Positions 36,353-48,886 of a stretch of 64,000 nucleotides of DNA are shown piece by piece. Within the stretch, counting starts at the first letter, position 1, and each line of letters opens with the position of its first letter. The notes beneath the pieces are model-generated. The model saw nothing but the letters and a program-made list of their open reading frames with translations. It made no database searches and was not told the origin of the DNA. Source of the stretch: Membranipora membranacea (lineage: Eukaryota; Bryozoa; Gymnolaemata; Cheilostomatida; Membraniporidae); contig OU612070.1 of the NCBI GenBank assembly GCA_914767715.1, positions 18,276,025-18,340,024 on the forward strand. The letters run 5' to 3'. The position numbers and the translations under genes are program-made.

Positions 36353-38621
36353 TGACTTATAAATGCTGCTGCTTTACCACATGTATGGATACAAGCTCAG
36401 TGGTAGCAAGCATTTCAGAAACTACACATCAATCAGATGGTGCAAACTCAAACACCATTCAATAGCATACTGATCATGAATAATGCATTTGCATGCTAAA
36501 TTAAGCTGTAGATCTCACAATCACTTTCCAATATGCATATCAGAGCCTTTCGACTGTGCGATCAGAAAAAGACAAGACACAAAGATATTTTTGTTCTGAC
36601 ATACTCGTTCTTGGAATAACCTGCAACGCTTATCATTTTTGGCTGTGTAGAAGTCAATTTTATGCACTGGCACCAAACAATGACCTCTGTTTTCTGATAA
36701 CAAGCTATTCTATTTCCCATAAGCCAGACAATATGTCAATCGAAAATAGATATGCACTACTATTTTGATCATAAGTCAAGCAATCAATCACAAATCTGTC
36801 ATATTTGTTATAGTAGCCAAGTTCTGTATGATTATTGACATTATTGGAATTTGCATAAGATTGAGAGAATAAATTAACATTTTGGTGAGCTAACAAAGGT
36901 GGTAAACTGTACACATTACCTGTGAGGCCTTCACTAAAATAAATTGATGGGGCAATGTATGGAGCATAAATCAACAAAATGGCCAGAAAAGTGACGGGAG
37001 ATTCACAAGGACCTGCCAAATGCTTTCACTTAGTTTTAACTTTAAAAAGAGGACAGCTAGCTAGAATCGTGACAAGCTGCTGATACTGATATGGACAGAC
37101 CATAAAGAAACTGAAGCTGTCACCATACCGGAGCAGTCAGAGCTGAGCAGGAAGATCAGTAAACAACAAACTCTGCAATCTGAAGCCATGAGATATAGAT
37201 ACAGAGTTATTATATAATAATTATTATATAATAACTCTATGTACAGAGCCCATGGAAGGTTCTACAGGGCTTGCCTCCCTGTAAACAACCGGCTTAGTCT
37301 ACCCCCTCGGGGGGGGGGGGGGGGAGAATAGTGCTGAAAGTCAATGAGTCAAAACTCTACAGGACAGGTACAGGATATAATAGCTCATATAACACATCCA
37401 AAGACCCACTAATTTTTTGGTGTTTGTACAAGGGGTTGGCCTAAACTCTGCACCCCTTAAACTTGATAAGAGGCGCATAACGTGATGACAGAATTCCACA
37501 AATCAGAGAGAAGGTTCATCTCAAGAAGATGAAAGCAAGAAAAAACCTCCAATCGCTTTGCTCACTTTATGAGTGAAAGTAATAGAGATAATGCAGAATT
37601 GATTTATTTAATATTGGTGAGATCCTGATTGAGAAGAAATCTCATTTTACAAAATTTGTAAAAATTACTACACTCTTTTGAGAGTCCAGTTAAAATAGAC
37701 TCATGCGGAAACAAATTGACAGCATATACTGATCGGCAACTCTATGAATGGGCTAGATATTTTCATTTTTTAATTGGCCTTGCTTTGTGTCACATGGTTA
37801 AAGGGGTTACAGAAAGGAAAAATCCGCTGCTGCCTTCAATCATTCCCTAGTTTTATTGCTTTCGGTTCTCTAAATCATGTTCCTATATATATAAAATAAT
37901 GTTGACTGGAAATTCTAGTATTAATTTGTATGTGTTAGTTGTCTTCACCTGAGAGAAAGGAACACGACTCCTTCACCTGCCTGTGGCCCAACCATGTAAT
38001 ATTTGGCACCAGTTCTGTATATTCGGGATGTCTATCTGTACAGCTATGTATATATACCCATCTGGTAGGGTAACATCACGCTGCATCCTCCTATACAAAA
38101 ATATCGGTCTGTTTCAATTGAGTGCCTTTTTGCACCAGGAAGACTGTATAGGAATTAACTAACACATTCTCACCATGAGAGGATGGCTACTGATATGTCC
38201 ACTAAAAGTCTTGGCACCTGATACTAAAAGAATCTACTCTAAACAACAAGAAAGAGCGGCTCACCTGATTGAAAGACTATAGACATCAATAGCGATCATC
38301 ATTCATGCCTTACAAAGTTCTGACTGTAAGGGCATGATAACCTCGAGTTAGCTGATTACATTGTCTGTGTCCGTCACAAGCCTTTCTGTTAGGCTGCAAA
38401 AAATATTTACAAAACGTTGATTGTCGTCCAATAAGCCACTTTTACGATTTACTTCAAGATAAAACCATCAAGAGAATGAACAGTGATAACCAACCAAATA
38501 ATATACATATCTAGAACTTCTACATACTCCTCATATCAGACCTAACTGCTCTAGGCTAACTTACTAAGTAGTATCCGGTTTCAGAACACTATTATAATAA
38601 CAGGCAGCTTCAGTCAGCGAC
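36353..38621. other. Tail-to-tail region between PPP1R14 and SWT1
   Basis: About 2.3 kb of AT-rich sequence with no supported exon. It contains a 36-bp palindrome at 37203-37238 and a G run of about 15 at 37308-37324. Both 3' untranslated regions must lie at its edges. Confidence 0.45.
37203..37238. repeat. AT-rich micropalindrome (AGAGTTATTATATA family), copy B
   Basis: A perfect palindrome beginning AGAGTTATTATATAAT and ending with its complement around AATT. Same arms as 29535-29568. ACAGAG occurs on both sides. Confidence 0.5.
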
Positions 38622-41600
38622 CTATAACCTCTGCTGTAGATTGACAGCAAGCTCCTCCAGTTGTGAGAGACCCTCGGTCATTACCTGTCTGTAAAATCAG
38701 TAACTCAAGATTCCACATAATAGGGAAGTAAAGCAAACATGTAAAAACTTTAAATATTTCAAGTCTGAGAGGAGTATTCGGTTGTCTGGACTATGTTGAA
38801 TTCATTGAATGCAGAAAAATTACTATATGAAAAGATGCTTTGCGATACAATTTAAATTATCTAAATGTAGCAAAAACTCAGAGTTTTAGAAATATAACTG
38901 TGATATTAAGCTACTGTATGTGTTAGAATTTTAACAAGAGGGAGAATTTGTATCAGGATTCAGACTATGTTTTAAACCACTGTTAGATGAGGGGTAGACG
39001 TAGTTTTATTAGTGACAGAGGTAGAATTACAAAGTATTGCAACAGTATTATTGTTACGTATTCTTGAGTATTTGATTTTAAATCTGCCATCCAAAGAGCT
39101 TTGCCACATCTGTTATGAATTACAATTTTCAATTATCAATAAAGCTAGCAATTCGTAGATAAAAAATGGTGTTTTAAAGTACAGTGCATCAGAGGGGCCA
39201 GGAGCTTAGGGATCGCAGGGGCTGAAGGATCTGAGGGATCGCAGGGGCTGAAGGATCTGAGGGATCGCAGGGGCTGAAGGATCTGAGGGATCGCAGGGGC
39301 TGAAGGATCTGAGGGACTGAGAGATTGGAGAGGCTGAGAGATTGGAGGCTGAGGGATTGGATAATCACCAAAGAACTGGATGTTTAAGATTTGTCCACAC
39401 TATTGTGTTCTGTATGTAACGCCCAAGCGGGAGGTCAGACCTACTTTTTGGGAAATGCAGACATACAGAGATCACTGCTACTTTGTCTTAGTCTGTTTAA
39501 GTGATTTCGACCGTATGATAGTATAATTTGAAGGCAGAGCTTTTGGTGTAGCCATAGGTGCTAATGTTTAACTCCGATCCAAATGACAATAATTAAGCTT
39601 TTCAGACTAATGCTTGATATACCATTTGTGACAACACAACCATTTAGTATTTTATATTCTCACCTGTGAGATTTGATGAAGTAACTGAGGTTTGACAATG
39701 ATATGTTCACCTGTAATAGAAAATCACCTGTAATGTAGACCTCTGCTGTCCATCAGCATACTGTTTGAATAAGATCCTAATACACATTTTATAGTACCTT
39801 ACTAAGTTATGCTAGTTTTTGTCATTTAAATGATAAAACAATTTATTACTTTTTAATTGAGGGGAGATTACTTTTGTACTGAACTGAGATCAACCGTAAG
39901 GTACCAAGTAATGATGATGATCTATGTATATATACATACTTGTATGGACATCTTAGCAGCCAGCCCGTTTATCTCATCAAGAAAATCTCTTATAAGAGCA
40001 GGATCTACAGGCTCGGCCATAGCAGCTTGATATTTATGACCCAGTGACATGACAACCTCAACACCTGACATTATATCAGGTCCATTTAGTGAAGCACTGC
40101 AACAAAAACACAACAGGCAAATCATACATCTGCAGTGCTAGTAACTAGCGATAGTGTATGATATACTGAGATACTGGGAGAGTAAGTTGTATACCAAACT
40201 ATACACAGACAATACACTCCTCAGGGGGCATCATTTATAAAACTTATTCACTTGGCTCATGAAGGTAATGCAGATGAAACTAAGAGTCACATTAATCATT
40301 TGGATTTCACATATTTATTTATTTATATTTTGTTCATATAGTTTTATACTTGCCATTCCGCTGCTAGTCGTGAGAATATCTTGGTTAGCTCAACTGTGAT
40401 CTCCTCTTTGGAGTCATTGGAACATTCTCCTTCTGTCTGAGCCACCAAATTGTTTAGCTTAATCAATACCTGGCAGGTGTCAGCAGCATAACTTAAGTCA
40501 AAAATATAGGAGTTAGACATCAAACTCGATGATTACAACACTGGAGACATGGACATAAGCTCTGATAACTATATGTTCATTCTGCCTATACCTATAGTTG
40601 TGTGCTCTGTGACTGTTATAGGAAAACATTGAGTAATGTTCACAAGGACAATGTGACAATGGACTGTTCGCAGCAGGAAAGTCCGGTACCTCATACCTGC
40701 GCTTAGCTTGATCCAGGGCTCTCACCACTGCTACTGCAGCTACCAGAGCATCTGACAGTCTGGTTGAGCTCCTGCTCGTGGTTGTCACGGCATGAAGTAA
40801 TGTCTCTATTGACTCTTTAGTTGCTCTACCTAGTACTATACCAAACACAGCTATCCAGTGTCTTGTGAAACAAACAAACAATACATCATTACACCTGTGA
40901 GTGAACGTTTAATATGGTGATGATGAAATTTTCTGACATTGTTCAAACTATAGTTACAACTTTCGAATTGCCCGCACAACTAAGTAGTAGTCATAGGCAA
41001 CTCCTCTTTCTTTATAAGATATCCCAGTACAGATTTTCATCAAAATATGAATTTTACTTATGGAAAACTTGCTGACTGTCAAATCCATTTATTATGGAAT
41101 ATAAGCCTGCTTTCCATGTCAGCTTAATTCATGAAAGTTTAGAACCAAAGCTTGCTAATTCAAATTCATGGCCTGGTTGATGAATTTGATTCTGCTATTT
41201 GAATAAGCCCGTGGGGCAACATAGTAGCCAATTAAATTCATTCCTTATTATTTGGCTTCACAACTTACTTGTTGATAGATTCGAGGACTGGTGTGAGTGA
41301 TTGCCACGGTGGTTTTTTAAAGACTATTGTTTGCCAGATCTCAGAGTAAACCTCACACATCTCCAGAGCCAGACAGCGACTGAGAAGAGGTAAAAGTGAC
41401 TCTTCTAACTCTTCAAATATTCTCTTCTCCTGTATATATACATATACATTATATACATATATATATATATATATACATTATATACATAATGCATTCTAGT
41501 AAGCTATTACCTAATTATATTTGATATATTTACTTATTCAGCTGTGACATCATTGCTGATCAGCTGCTCCTGTTGGGATATGCTTAGGTTTTGATTTCAC

Positions 41601-44600
41601 TGCAACCATATTATATATAATCAACTACTCAAGGGGCAAGGTGTGTTGTATGTATATAAAGGTTGGTTTACACTTAGACGTTTTTCAGACATTTTGTTAC
41701 TTTTGTTTCGCATCCTCTGTATTATTGAAAAAGCAACACTTTGCCCACCGACACCTTTACGTATTCAATCAATTAAAGATACTAGAACCAAATTTTTTAG
41801 ACCTACAAAACTTATTTCTTAATCACATGTGGCAGAGACGGAATACAAAATATATAAAAAGTCTTATATTTTGTGATTTGACAAATATTGATCATTATAC
41901 AGCACATACCTCCTCCGCAGTGTGACTTGTCACCTCAGCTGTTCCTCGGGCTAAGCTCGAGAAACTGGCTATATCTTCATTCAATGAATGATCTTCTTCT
42001 TTATTCTCGGCCTCAGAACCATGTGATGTGCAGTGATCAGGAGAGCGGAGTGGTCGTACCACCGCCCTCAATGGTGTATGCGCTTCTTTTGATAAAGGAT
42101 GAGAAGAAGGCTTTGGAGGCAATTTCACACATTCTCTCTAAAATGAGCGAGTAACAAACATGCCGATTATTCTCTAGATTGATTAAAATTAGCTGGGTTT
42201 GGCTTCAGCTACTCTCAAACGATAATATAAGGTGCGGAGTTGCCCTTTCAATGTTTCCGCGGTCTTCTGTCAGCAGTGGAGGGACAATATAAATGAATCA
42301 ATAAAGGCATGAAGGATCAACTTGATCTTTACACTTATTTAATTTATTTATATTTTATCATTATTTTATTACGTGGCTAAATCAGTTATTTCACAGCTTC
42401 ATCCAATACCTGATTACATGATTTGATAGGCACTCTATTAGCGCTGACCAGCACTAAATCCTCATAGATGACAGCCTGAACTTCACAAGCCAGGCTCTTA
42501 TTGATAAGATTAATATCAGATGTGAGTAATGAGATCTGGTGAGGTGAATCTACAAATAAAAAAAACATTACCAGACATTACATAGACTAACCATTTTTAT
42601 CATTTTATATTTTATTCCTGTGTATTTTACTGCCAACTCTTTTTTCTAGTGGAATTCACTCCAGTACATCACACTGCTGACTTTAGGAGGAACAAAAAAT
42701 ATATACATTCATGTTAGATTGAATTATAGAAAGAAATTACCATGTAAGATTATCCTAGTATGGCTAGCAATTTCATATTCACATAATTAAAAATCTTCAT
42801 ATGACCCACCTTTCCCTAGTTTTTTCTTGAGGGAGAGACAACATTTGAGTATTTGATCATCTGGAGTCTGTATTCTAAACCCTGTATAGTCTGACGCGTC
42901 ATCTAGAGGAGATTGTAGTTTAATTCTTGACTTCTTATCCTTTAACTCCTGATGTAATAGTTTTGCTATCCTGTACACAATTATAATGGTTACTGATTTC
43001 TTGTCATAAAACAACCAGAATATAGTAATGCCTTACCAAGGTGTTGTGAGATACTGTATGCCTGGTAGAGCTGCACAGTTGAGTAAGCTTGACAGTATAA
43101 TACTATTACGTTGGCTTCATGGACCCCTTTTGGTCAGTTTTAAATTGCTTACTTTTAGCAAACTGGTCTAAAATTGAATTTCTAACAGAGTAATCGTAAG
43201 TATACAATGATAGTGACTTTTCTTATATAAAAAAAACATAACACATGCTAAGAGAGAGAGAGAGAGATTTAAAACATTATTTGGGTTGTTCGAGATGTTC
43301 ACTCACTTTCTATTTTTTACTGGCTCTTTCAAAATATTGACAAAATAGTCAACGCCGCTAAAAGAATTAATAAACAAAATTGTCATGTTTCACTGGTACT
43401 CTACTATGATGTCTGAGACTGAGCCTGCAAGCAGGGCTTACGCCTAATATTCCCATATATAATCAGCGAGTCACAAGCGATCGTCGGAAATACACAGCGA
43501 TTCTTAGCCATACACCCTCCCCACCCACCTTTTTACTTATAACAAACAGACAAACAAGCTGACAGTACAATCACTAGATGGATGGGGACGATGTGCAATG
43601 TGTTTTATGCTTTCTAATACCCTGAATTGCTAGAAATCATGCCTATGAAGCATGAAGCATTCTGTGTGGGCTGTTTGTCATTCCAATCCATTATATCAAA
43701 GCTATCTTAGCATTGTGTCACCAATAGACATGACAAAGACACAAGCAGTATAGAAGCAAGAGCCATTAAGCCTGACATGACAGACCTACATGGTAGCAAA
43801 TCAGTGCGGGACAAGCTGGTTTCCAGGCCCATAGTTCTAGGGGAGCCAGGGAGCCTCCCCTAGAAAGCTAAAATAAGGTTTGCCAAAACAAATTCATTGA
43901 ATAACCAATGTCATAAACGGCTCCTATTGCTATTTAGATAACCTAAATTGCTTAGGGGATGTTGCAGCACCCCTGCTAGGGATGTTTTGGACCTGCCTCG
44001 GATTTTTGCCTCCCCTGAAATTTTTACTAAACTACGGCCTTAGGTTGATAGCATTAGTAACAAGGATGATGATACTGGTTACTGACCTCTGAGCACCTCT
44101 CTGTTTATTGGCGGAGAACTTGTTGTGTTTATTATCTTTTAGTACATCTATTTCTTGTAAAGCCTGCCATGGTATCAGTATCTTCTGTATGTAGTATAGT
44201 TTCTCCTCTGACTCATCTAACCAAAACATACATGGGATATTAATCCATCAAAGTGTTGATATGTTTATGTATTGATCATACCTCTATGGCGGGGCTACTT
44301 CTGGGGCTTACTTACAACATTATTGCTGAACTCTTACGCTAACAAAATAAAATTAAGAATGCTGGGTTATAAAAATCTTGCTATATAAACTGGGTTGAGA
44401 AATATCCTTGTGGAGGGGTGATAAGCTTATATCATTCACACCCTTGGAATCCATAACCAAATCCATCGTGTTGAAAAGAATGTGGTAACAACAATATTTT
44501 ATCAATAGGAGAGCTTTACCTTTGAATCTGGTGTATTTGTATTGTAGAAGAGTCTTGAGGTGTCCGAGTACACATGTATCCATGACTAATGTGATCTCAG

Positions 44601-47600
44601 GCTACAATGGAAAAAAGTATACAAAGAGCAACTTGATAAAAATTTGGTGAAAACTGTTCAGCAGATCTGAGGGTAAAATATGGCTGAAAGCCTATTCTCT
44701 GACCTAACAACCCAGCAGCAAAATGACCCAAAAAGTTGGCTGAGCAATATACCAGATGGCCACTTTTTTGCTCTCTATTTTCCTCAACTTGGGAGCTGGA
44801 ATCATCACTTATTTAACAGCCAAAGCCAAGTAAGTCAGTCAGAAAAATGAATTGCAGAACTTCTAGTGTAGATATGTGCTGGGAAGTCGAACTTGTCTTC
44901 ATGTTCTGATGCAGATACATGTGAGGAAAAGTAATTAAGGTCCAAAAAACTTGATCTACATTATTGTATGTTTCTGCTTAGGCTCTAACTAAGTACCTCT
45001 ATCACAATTTTGATATCACAGTTATATGTAAAAAAAGGAAACACATTCAGTTGTCATTAGTTAGAGAGTGAGATGATAGCTTACCGATTGATATTGATTA
45101 TCAGATGAGGTGTTCTGTACACCAGGTAATGATTCCTGAGATAAACTTATATCATCCTGAGACATACTGGCCATCACTATATCAGACGTAAGACTGAAGG
45201 ATACAAGCAGATCATTACTACTCTCACTCTCACCATCATCATCATCAGAGAGCATATCCCAGTCATTAATAGTCACTGGGAATACTTCTGCTGTATCCAC
45301 AACTGCCTGCGCTCGAGTAAATCCCTTATTCTGTGTGGGTTTAGTAGACGTGGATACTATTTGCTTCACTGTAGAGGTAGGACTTGTAGTGAATGGTACG
45401 GGAGGGTTATTATGTTCAGTGTTTAGCGGATCTGTTCTGGCTAAGTGTTGAGATGCAGGGCTTATGTTCCTTACATGGCTCACTGGTAATGTAGAGCTGT
45501 GCTGTATGTTTACTTTAGGTATCTGATAGTTGGCCAATGTCTTCTTGACTGGTTTTGGTGTAAGAGCTTTAATATTTGTTTCCAATCTTGTCATTTCTGG
45601 CAGTCTGTGTTTTTTATCCATCATCTTTTTATTCGGTAACTTTTTATCGGATGCAGTCCTTTCTGGATTTCTTAAACTTTCTCTGCTGTAAATTATCAAA
45701 TAAATTGTTTGCAACGAACATCATTTGCTGTTAAAAAATTATTGAACCCACATAGAACAATAAAGTCAAAACACAATCGTACATGTGGAAACTACAAATC
45801 ATTGATCAGTAACATTCAGCCACAACATAACCATAGACAAATCACATGTCTGCATCGTTATGAACTTATGGATGAGTGGTAAAATACATAGCATGGCTAT
45901 TTGTGGAGATATGTCAGCAGTATGAAACTTTGTGTCAGGATCAAAATAAAACTTAAAATCTGGCAGCCTTTACGTTATGCATTGATTGACGTCCCAGTAA
46001 CAACCTTCAAAAACTCAGGCAAGCTGCTTGACAAAAGATTATAAGAGTCAGCTATTATCAATTCTGAATTTGTTGACCAATAAAAGATGAGAAATTTGGT
46101 CCAGCAACCATACATGAATAGCCATATGCTTGTTCAGGGTCAGATATGTACCCCTCATCCATATAGTATATATCAGTGCATGTCTGTGATTAAATATATG
46201 ACAAATAATGTTTGAATTAGTCTGAGCCCCCAAGACTCTTGCCCCCCGTCCGACGCACCCCCTCACTGCTCGAATAAAAGTGTGATGAAACTAGGGGTCC
46301 GGCAAAAAACTCGCCACCCGATTATTGGATAGAGGCATAAAATCAGACAGATCTATCAAACAGATTAAATCAAACAAAACAGAAGACCAACCTTTTAATA
46401 GTGAAAGGAGTGTATCTGTGGCTTATATTTTTTATTTGAGAAGGCAGAGATTTACGTGGAGCAGATTTAGACTTAATACCAGAAGGAGCAGAGGCTACCG
46501 GCTCATCATCCAGCAGTGATTTACTGGCTGAGGCTATCCACGATTTCTCAGCTATCTTCTCAAACTACAGCAATATATTACAAGATATACGATACAATAT
46601 TATAGAAGATATACAATAGGTTTAATCATCGCTGTCTGAGGCCCAACACTACTGTGAGGTAAAGAAGAACAAAGTAAGGCCACTGCACTGCCGTGCCTAG
46701 TACTGAAGAAGGGCAGTTAGAAATCTCCAGATGAGATATATAATAGTGTAACAATAATCTGAAGTTCATAGACTCACTTGATCTTCAAGGTCTTCCACTT
46801 TTTTGTAAGTCTTTTTTTGCTTTGTATTTGATTTTGTGCTGTCATTCAAAATTGCTACAAATAAACATACAATAATAATATTACAAATATGATGGCAGTC
46901 ACTCATATCACGAGACAAACGTTTTAGGGTAGAAGTTTTTTTTATCAGGTATCCACTGTCTTTGTTGTGGGAATGCATCACTATGATCTGACTCTGGGAT
47001 AAATAGTCAAGTTGTGGAGGTATCATTCCAGCATGCGTCTTTGTCGGTAAGTTGTTCCCATACCCTTAGTCTAATGTTTGAACTAATTTTGTGATATGTG
47101 GTAGATAAACAAAACTATGTAGGCTATTATTAAAAAACAACTGATTGCCCATCGCTTACAAAGACAGGTAATTTTGCATAAGATTTAAAAAAAATCAAAC
47201 CAACCTATAGTATTGTCTTTCTGGTCGCCTGTGCTCTTTGTTACCCGTACATTGTTCGCAGAGTGCGCTGCTTTTATACTGGTAGCTTGCTTTGCTGATT
47301 TGAGCTTGGCAATGGTCTGAGAAAGGCTGGCAGCATGTAGCTTGTTTGAGGGATTGAATACATTTTGTTTAGATTGTCTGGATTTTGTTGGTGATATCTG
47401 ACGACTCTTGGTGTTTAAATTAATTTTTTCGCCTGCATGTTGCACCTTTGTGTTAAAGTCTCTTCTAGTTCTCTCTGATGATATCATTGTTTTTTCAATT
47501 TGTAGAGGTCCCTGAGCAATTGATCTGTGAATATCTGTAGGTTGCTTACTCTTACTCTTAGTGTCATATTTTGATTGCTGATCAGCTTGCAGATCAGCTT

Positions 47601-47739
47601 TGTCGGTTTTATACACATCTTCAAGTTTCCACACTGAGGCTCCGGTTCTCAGATTGGCATAGTAGTATTTTCCAGGTTTAGAACGAGACTCTTTTTTCTT
47701 CCATCTGTCTGGTAATTTCTCTACATCTTCATCACCCAT
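38622..47739 (-). CDS. SWT1: SWT1-type RNA endoribonuclease (WW-like, PIN, C-terminal domain)
   Basis: Nuclear PIN-domain endoribonuclease that in yeast takes part in mRNP quality control near nuclear pores. Exons: 47739-47205, 46854-46778, 46564-46392, 45685-45085, 44601-44520, 44216-44087, 42970-42810, 42549-42410, 42137-41910, 41429-41269, 40861-40697, 40491-40354, 40096-39940, 39760-39728, 39684-39664, 38684-38622; about 954 residues (human about 900). A WW-like fold (about 8-40; DRWKKKES, YYYANLRTGASVW) is followed by a disordered basic/Ser region. The PIN domain (about 463-635) has acidic residues in ITLVMDTCVLGH, WQALQEID, TPDDQIL and LLTSDINL. The C-terminal part has FKKPPWQSLTPVL and HWIAVFGIVLGR, as in SWT1. 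The intron after 40354 seems to use a GC donor. The last three small exons are chosen on phase only. Confidence 0.9.
39211..39318. repeat. 26-bp minisatellite, four copies
   Basis: GATCGCAGGGGCTGAAGGAT plus CTGAGG repeats with an exact 26-bp period (starts 39211, 39237, 39263, 39289). It is followed by degenerate GAGAGATTGGAG pieces to about 39360. It lies in the last intron of the SWT1 model. Confidence 0.95.
41434..41492. repeat. TATATACA-type microsatellite in a SWT1 intron
   Basis: Two TATACATTATATACAT phrases around a pure TA run, immediately upstream of the exon beginning at 41429. Confidence 0.85.
43827..44042. mobile_element. Dispersed ~220-bp repeat, copy B
   Basis: Same family and orientation as 27905-28146: GGCCCATAGTTCTAGGGGAG at the start and TTACTAAACTACGGCC at the end. 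Located in the SWT1 intron between the two central PIN-domain exons. The ends form imperfect inverted repeats. Confidence 0.65.
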
Positions 47740-47890
47740 GATGATTATAAGTTTACTTTCCTGATAGCAGAAGAACTGTTAACGAATAAAAAGCGTGGTG
47801 TATTAAACATTTTTTGTGAATAGCCATATAGGGAACAAGACAACTAAGGCAAACATCTGTGACAGTTCACACCGTAAAGTCAAAATGAAC

Positions 47891-48578
47891 TACCGTAAGG
47901 TCGCGTATTGTAGCCACGTGGTTAATGTCCATGAGTGGTTAAAACTTAGTCAAGCATACCGCGGTTATAATAAGGGCATTGTTTCCAAATTCTATAGGCA
48001 GGCGGTTAATGAGTGAACCAAGGAGTAAAAGTCTTTTACTCCTTGACTTGAGTGAACACACATATTAACTCAGTAGTAACAAGCTAGCAGCGACTAATAT
48101 CTCTTATTATTATTAACAATATCCGAACTCAGAAGAGATATATAAAGTTGTTGAGCTCAATGTATTGACCTTGTATTGACCTAGCAGTTGTTGGCCTCGT
48201 TACAACTACATAAAATTATCATCCAATTAGAAACGATCTGACCAATAGTTAACCAATCAGCATTCTTCTTTCAAACAGTCGATGCAACTTCTTATTATCA
48301 TGGCAGACAGAAATGTATCATAATGTTTTGCTTTGAAGAAGTAAGTAGGACAGCTGTGGGCTGTGGTCAGGTCTGTGCAATGTGGTGGGAGGGCGTTAGC
48401 ATGCAACTTATAGTGTGCACATTTATTGATCATTATAATGCCTGTGCGGCTAAATATTGTGGTTCAATGACAGTGGGCTTGCTGGTGTGATGTGGCTAAA
48501 ATCTGTGTTTTGTTTCCTAAATTAATCCAGGCCTGTTCACCAACAACCCACGTGGTTACAATACGCGACCTTACGGTA
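47891..48578. mobile_element. 688-bp MITE-like element with CCGTAAGGTCGCG ends
   Basis: The left end TACCGTAAGGTCGCGTATTG, followed by TAGCCACGTGG, is matched at the right end by CCACGTGG, one extra T and TACAATACGCGACCTTACGG. This gives inverted repeats of about 30 bp, each bounded by TA. The TA boundaries fit a Tc1/mariner- or PIF-like target site, but the family is an inference. No transposase frame was found in the 688 bp. Confidence 0.75.
48019..48045. mobile_element. 27-bp micro-foldback (CAAGGAGT family) nested in a MITE
   Basis: Arms CAAGGAGTAAAAG and CTTTTACTCCTTG with a single central base. GAGTGAAC stands at 48011-48018 and again at 48050-48057, the right copy being offset by ACTT. 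It is inserted within the 47891-48578 element, so it is younger than that element. Confidence 0.6.
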
Positions 48579-48838
48579 ATGCTATGGTAGAAGGCATAAA
48601 CCTTTGATTTCTTATCTCAATGCAGTAATAAAATGTGAATATTACTGTACATCTCGGATCATCATTCCTTGTAAAGATGACCCCCTAGACATACCTTTTC
48701 TCTCGGATTACATATCTCGAACTAACAACCATCTATTTACAGGGCCAGTCTCTGCTAGTAAAGTAAGCAATGGTTCACAGAAATACACGTTCTTGCTCAA
48801 TTGTCCACAGACTCATTCTGTTGAAGCCAGCCTGTCAC

Positions 48839-48886
48839 TAGCCAATGTGTTGGCTCTGGCATCAATCAGAGCCAACACATTGGCTA
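48839..48886. mobile_element. 48-bp palindrome with flanking direct repeats
   Basis: Arms of 20 bp (TAGCCAATGTGTTGGCTCTG and its complement) around an 8-nt centre. GCCTGTCAC at 48830-48838 is repeated at 48887-48895, and the identity can be read as 12 bp (AGCCTGTCACTA) because it overlaps the palindrome ends. The structure resembles the short foldbacks elsewhere in the window. Confidence 0.7.

Noticed and set aside
36274-36465. 63-codon plus-strand frame near the PPP1R14 end
   Set aside because: It overlaps the true last exon (36308-36352) in another frame; the spliced frame gives the conserved terminal helix.
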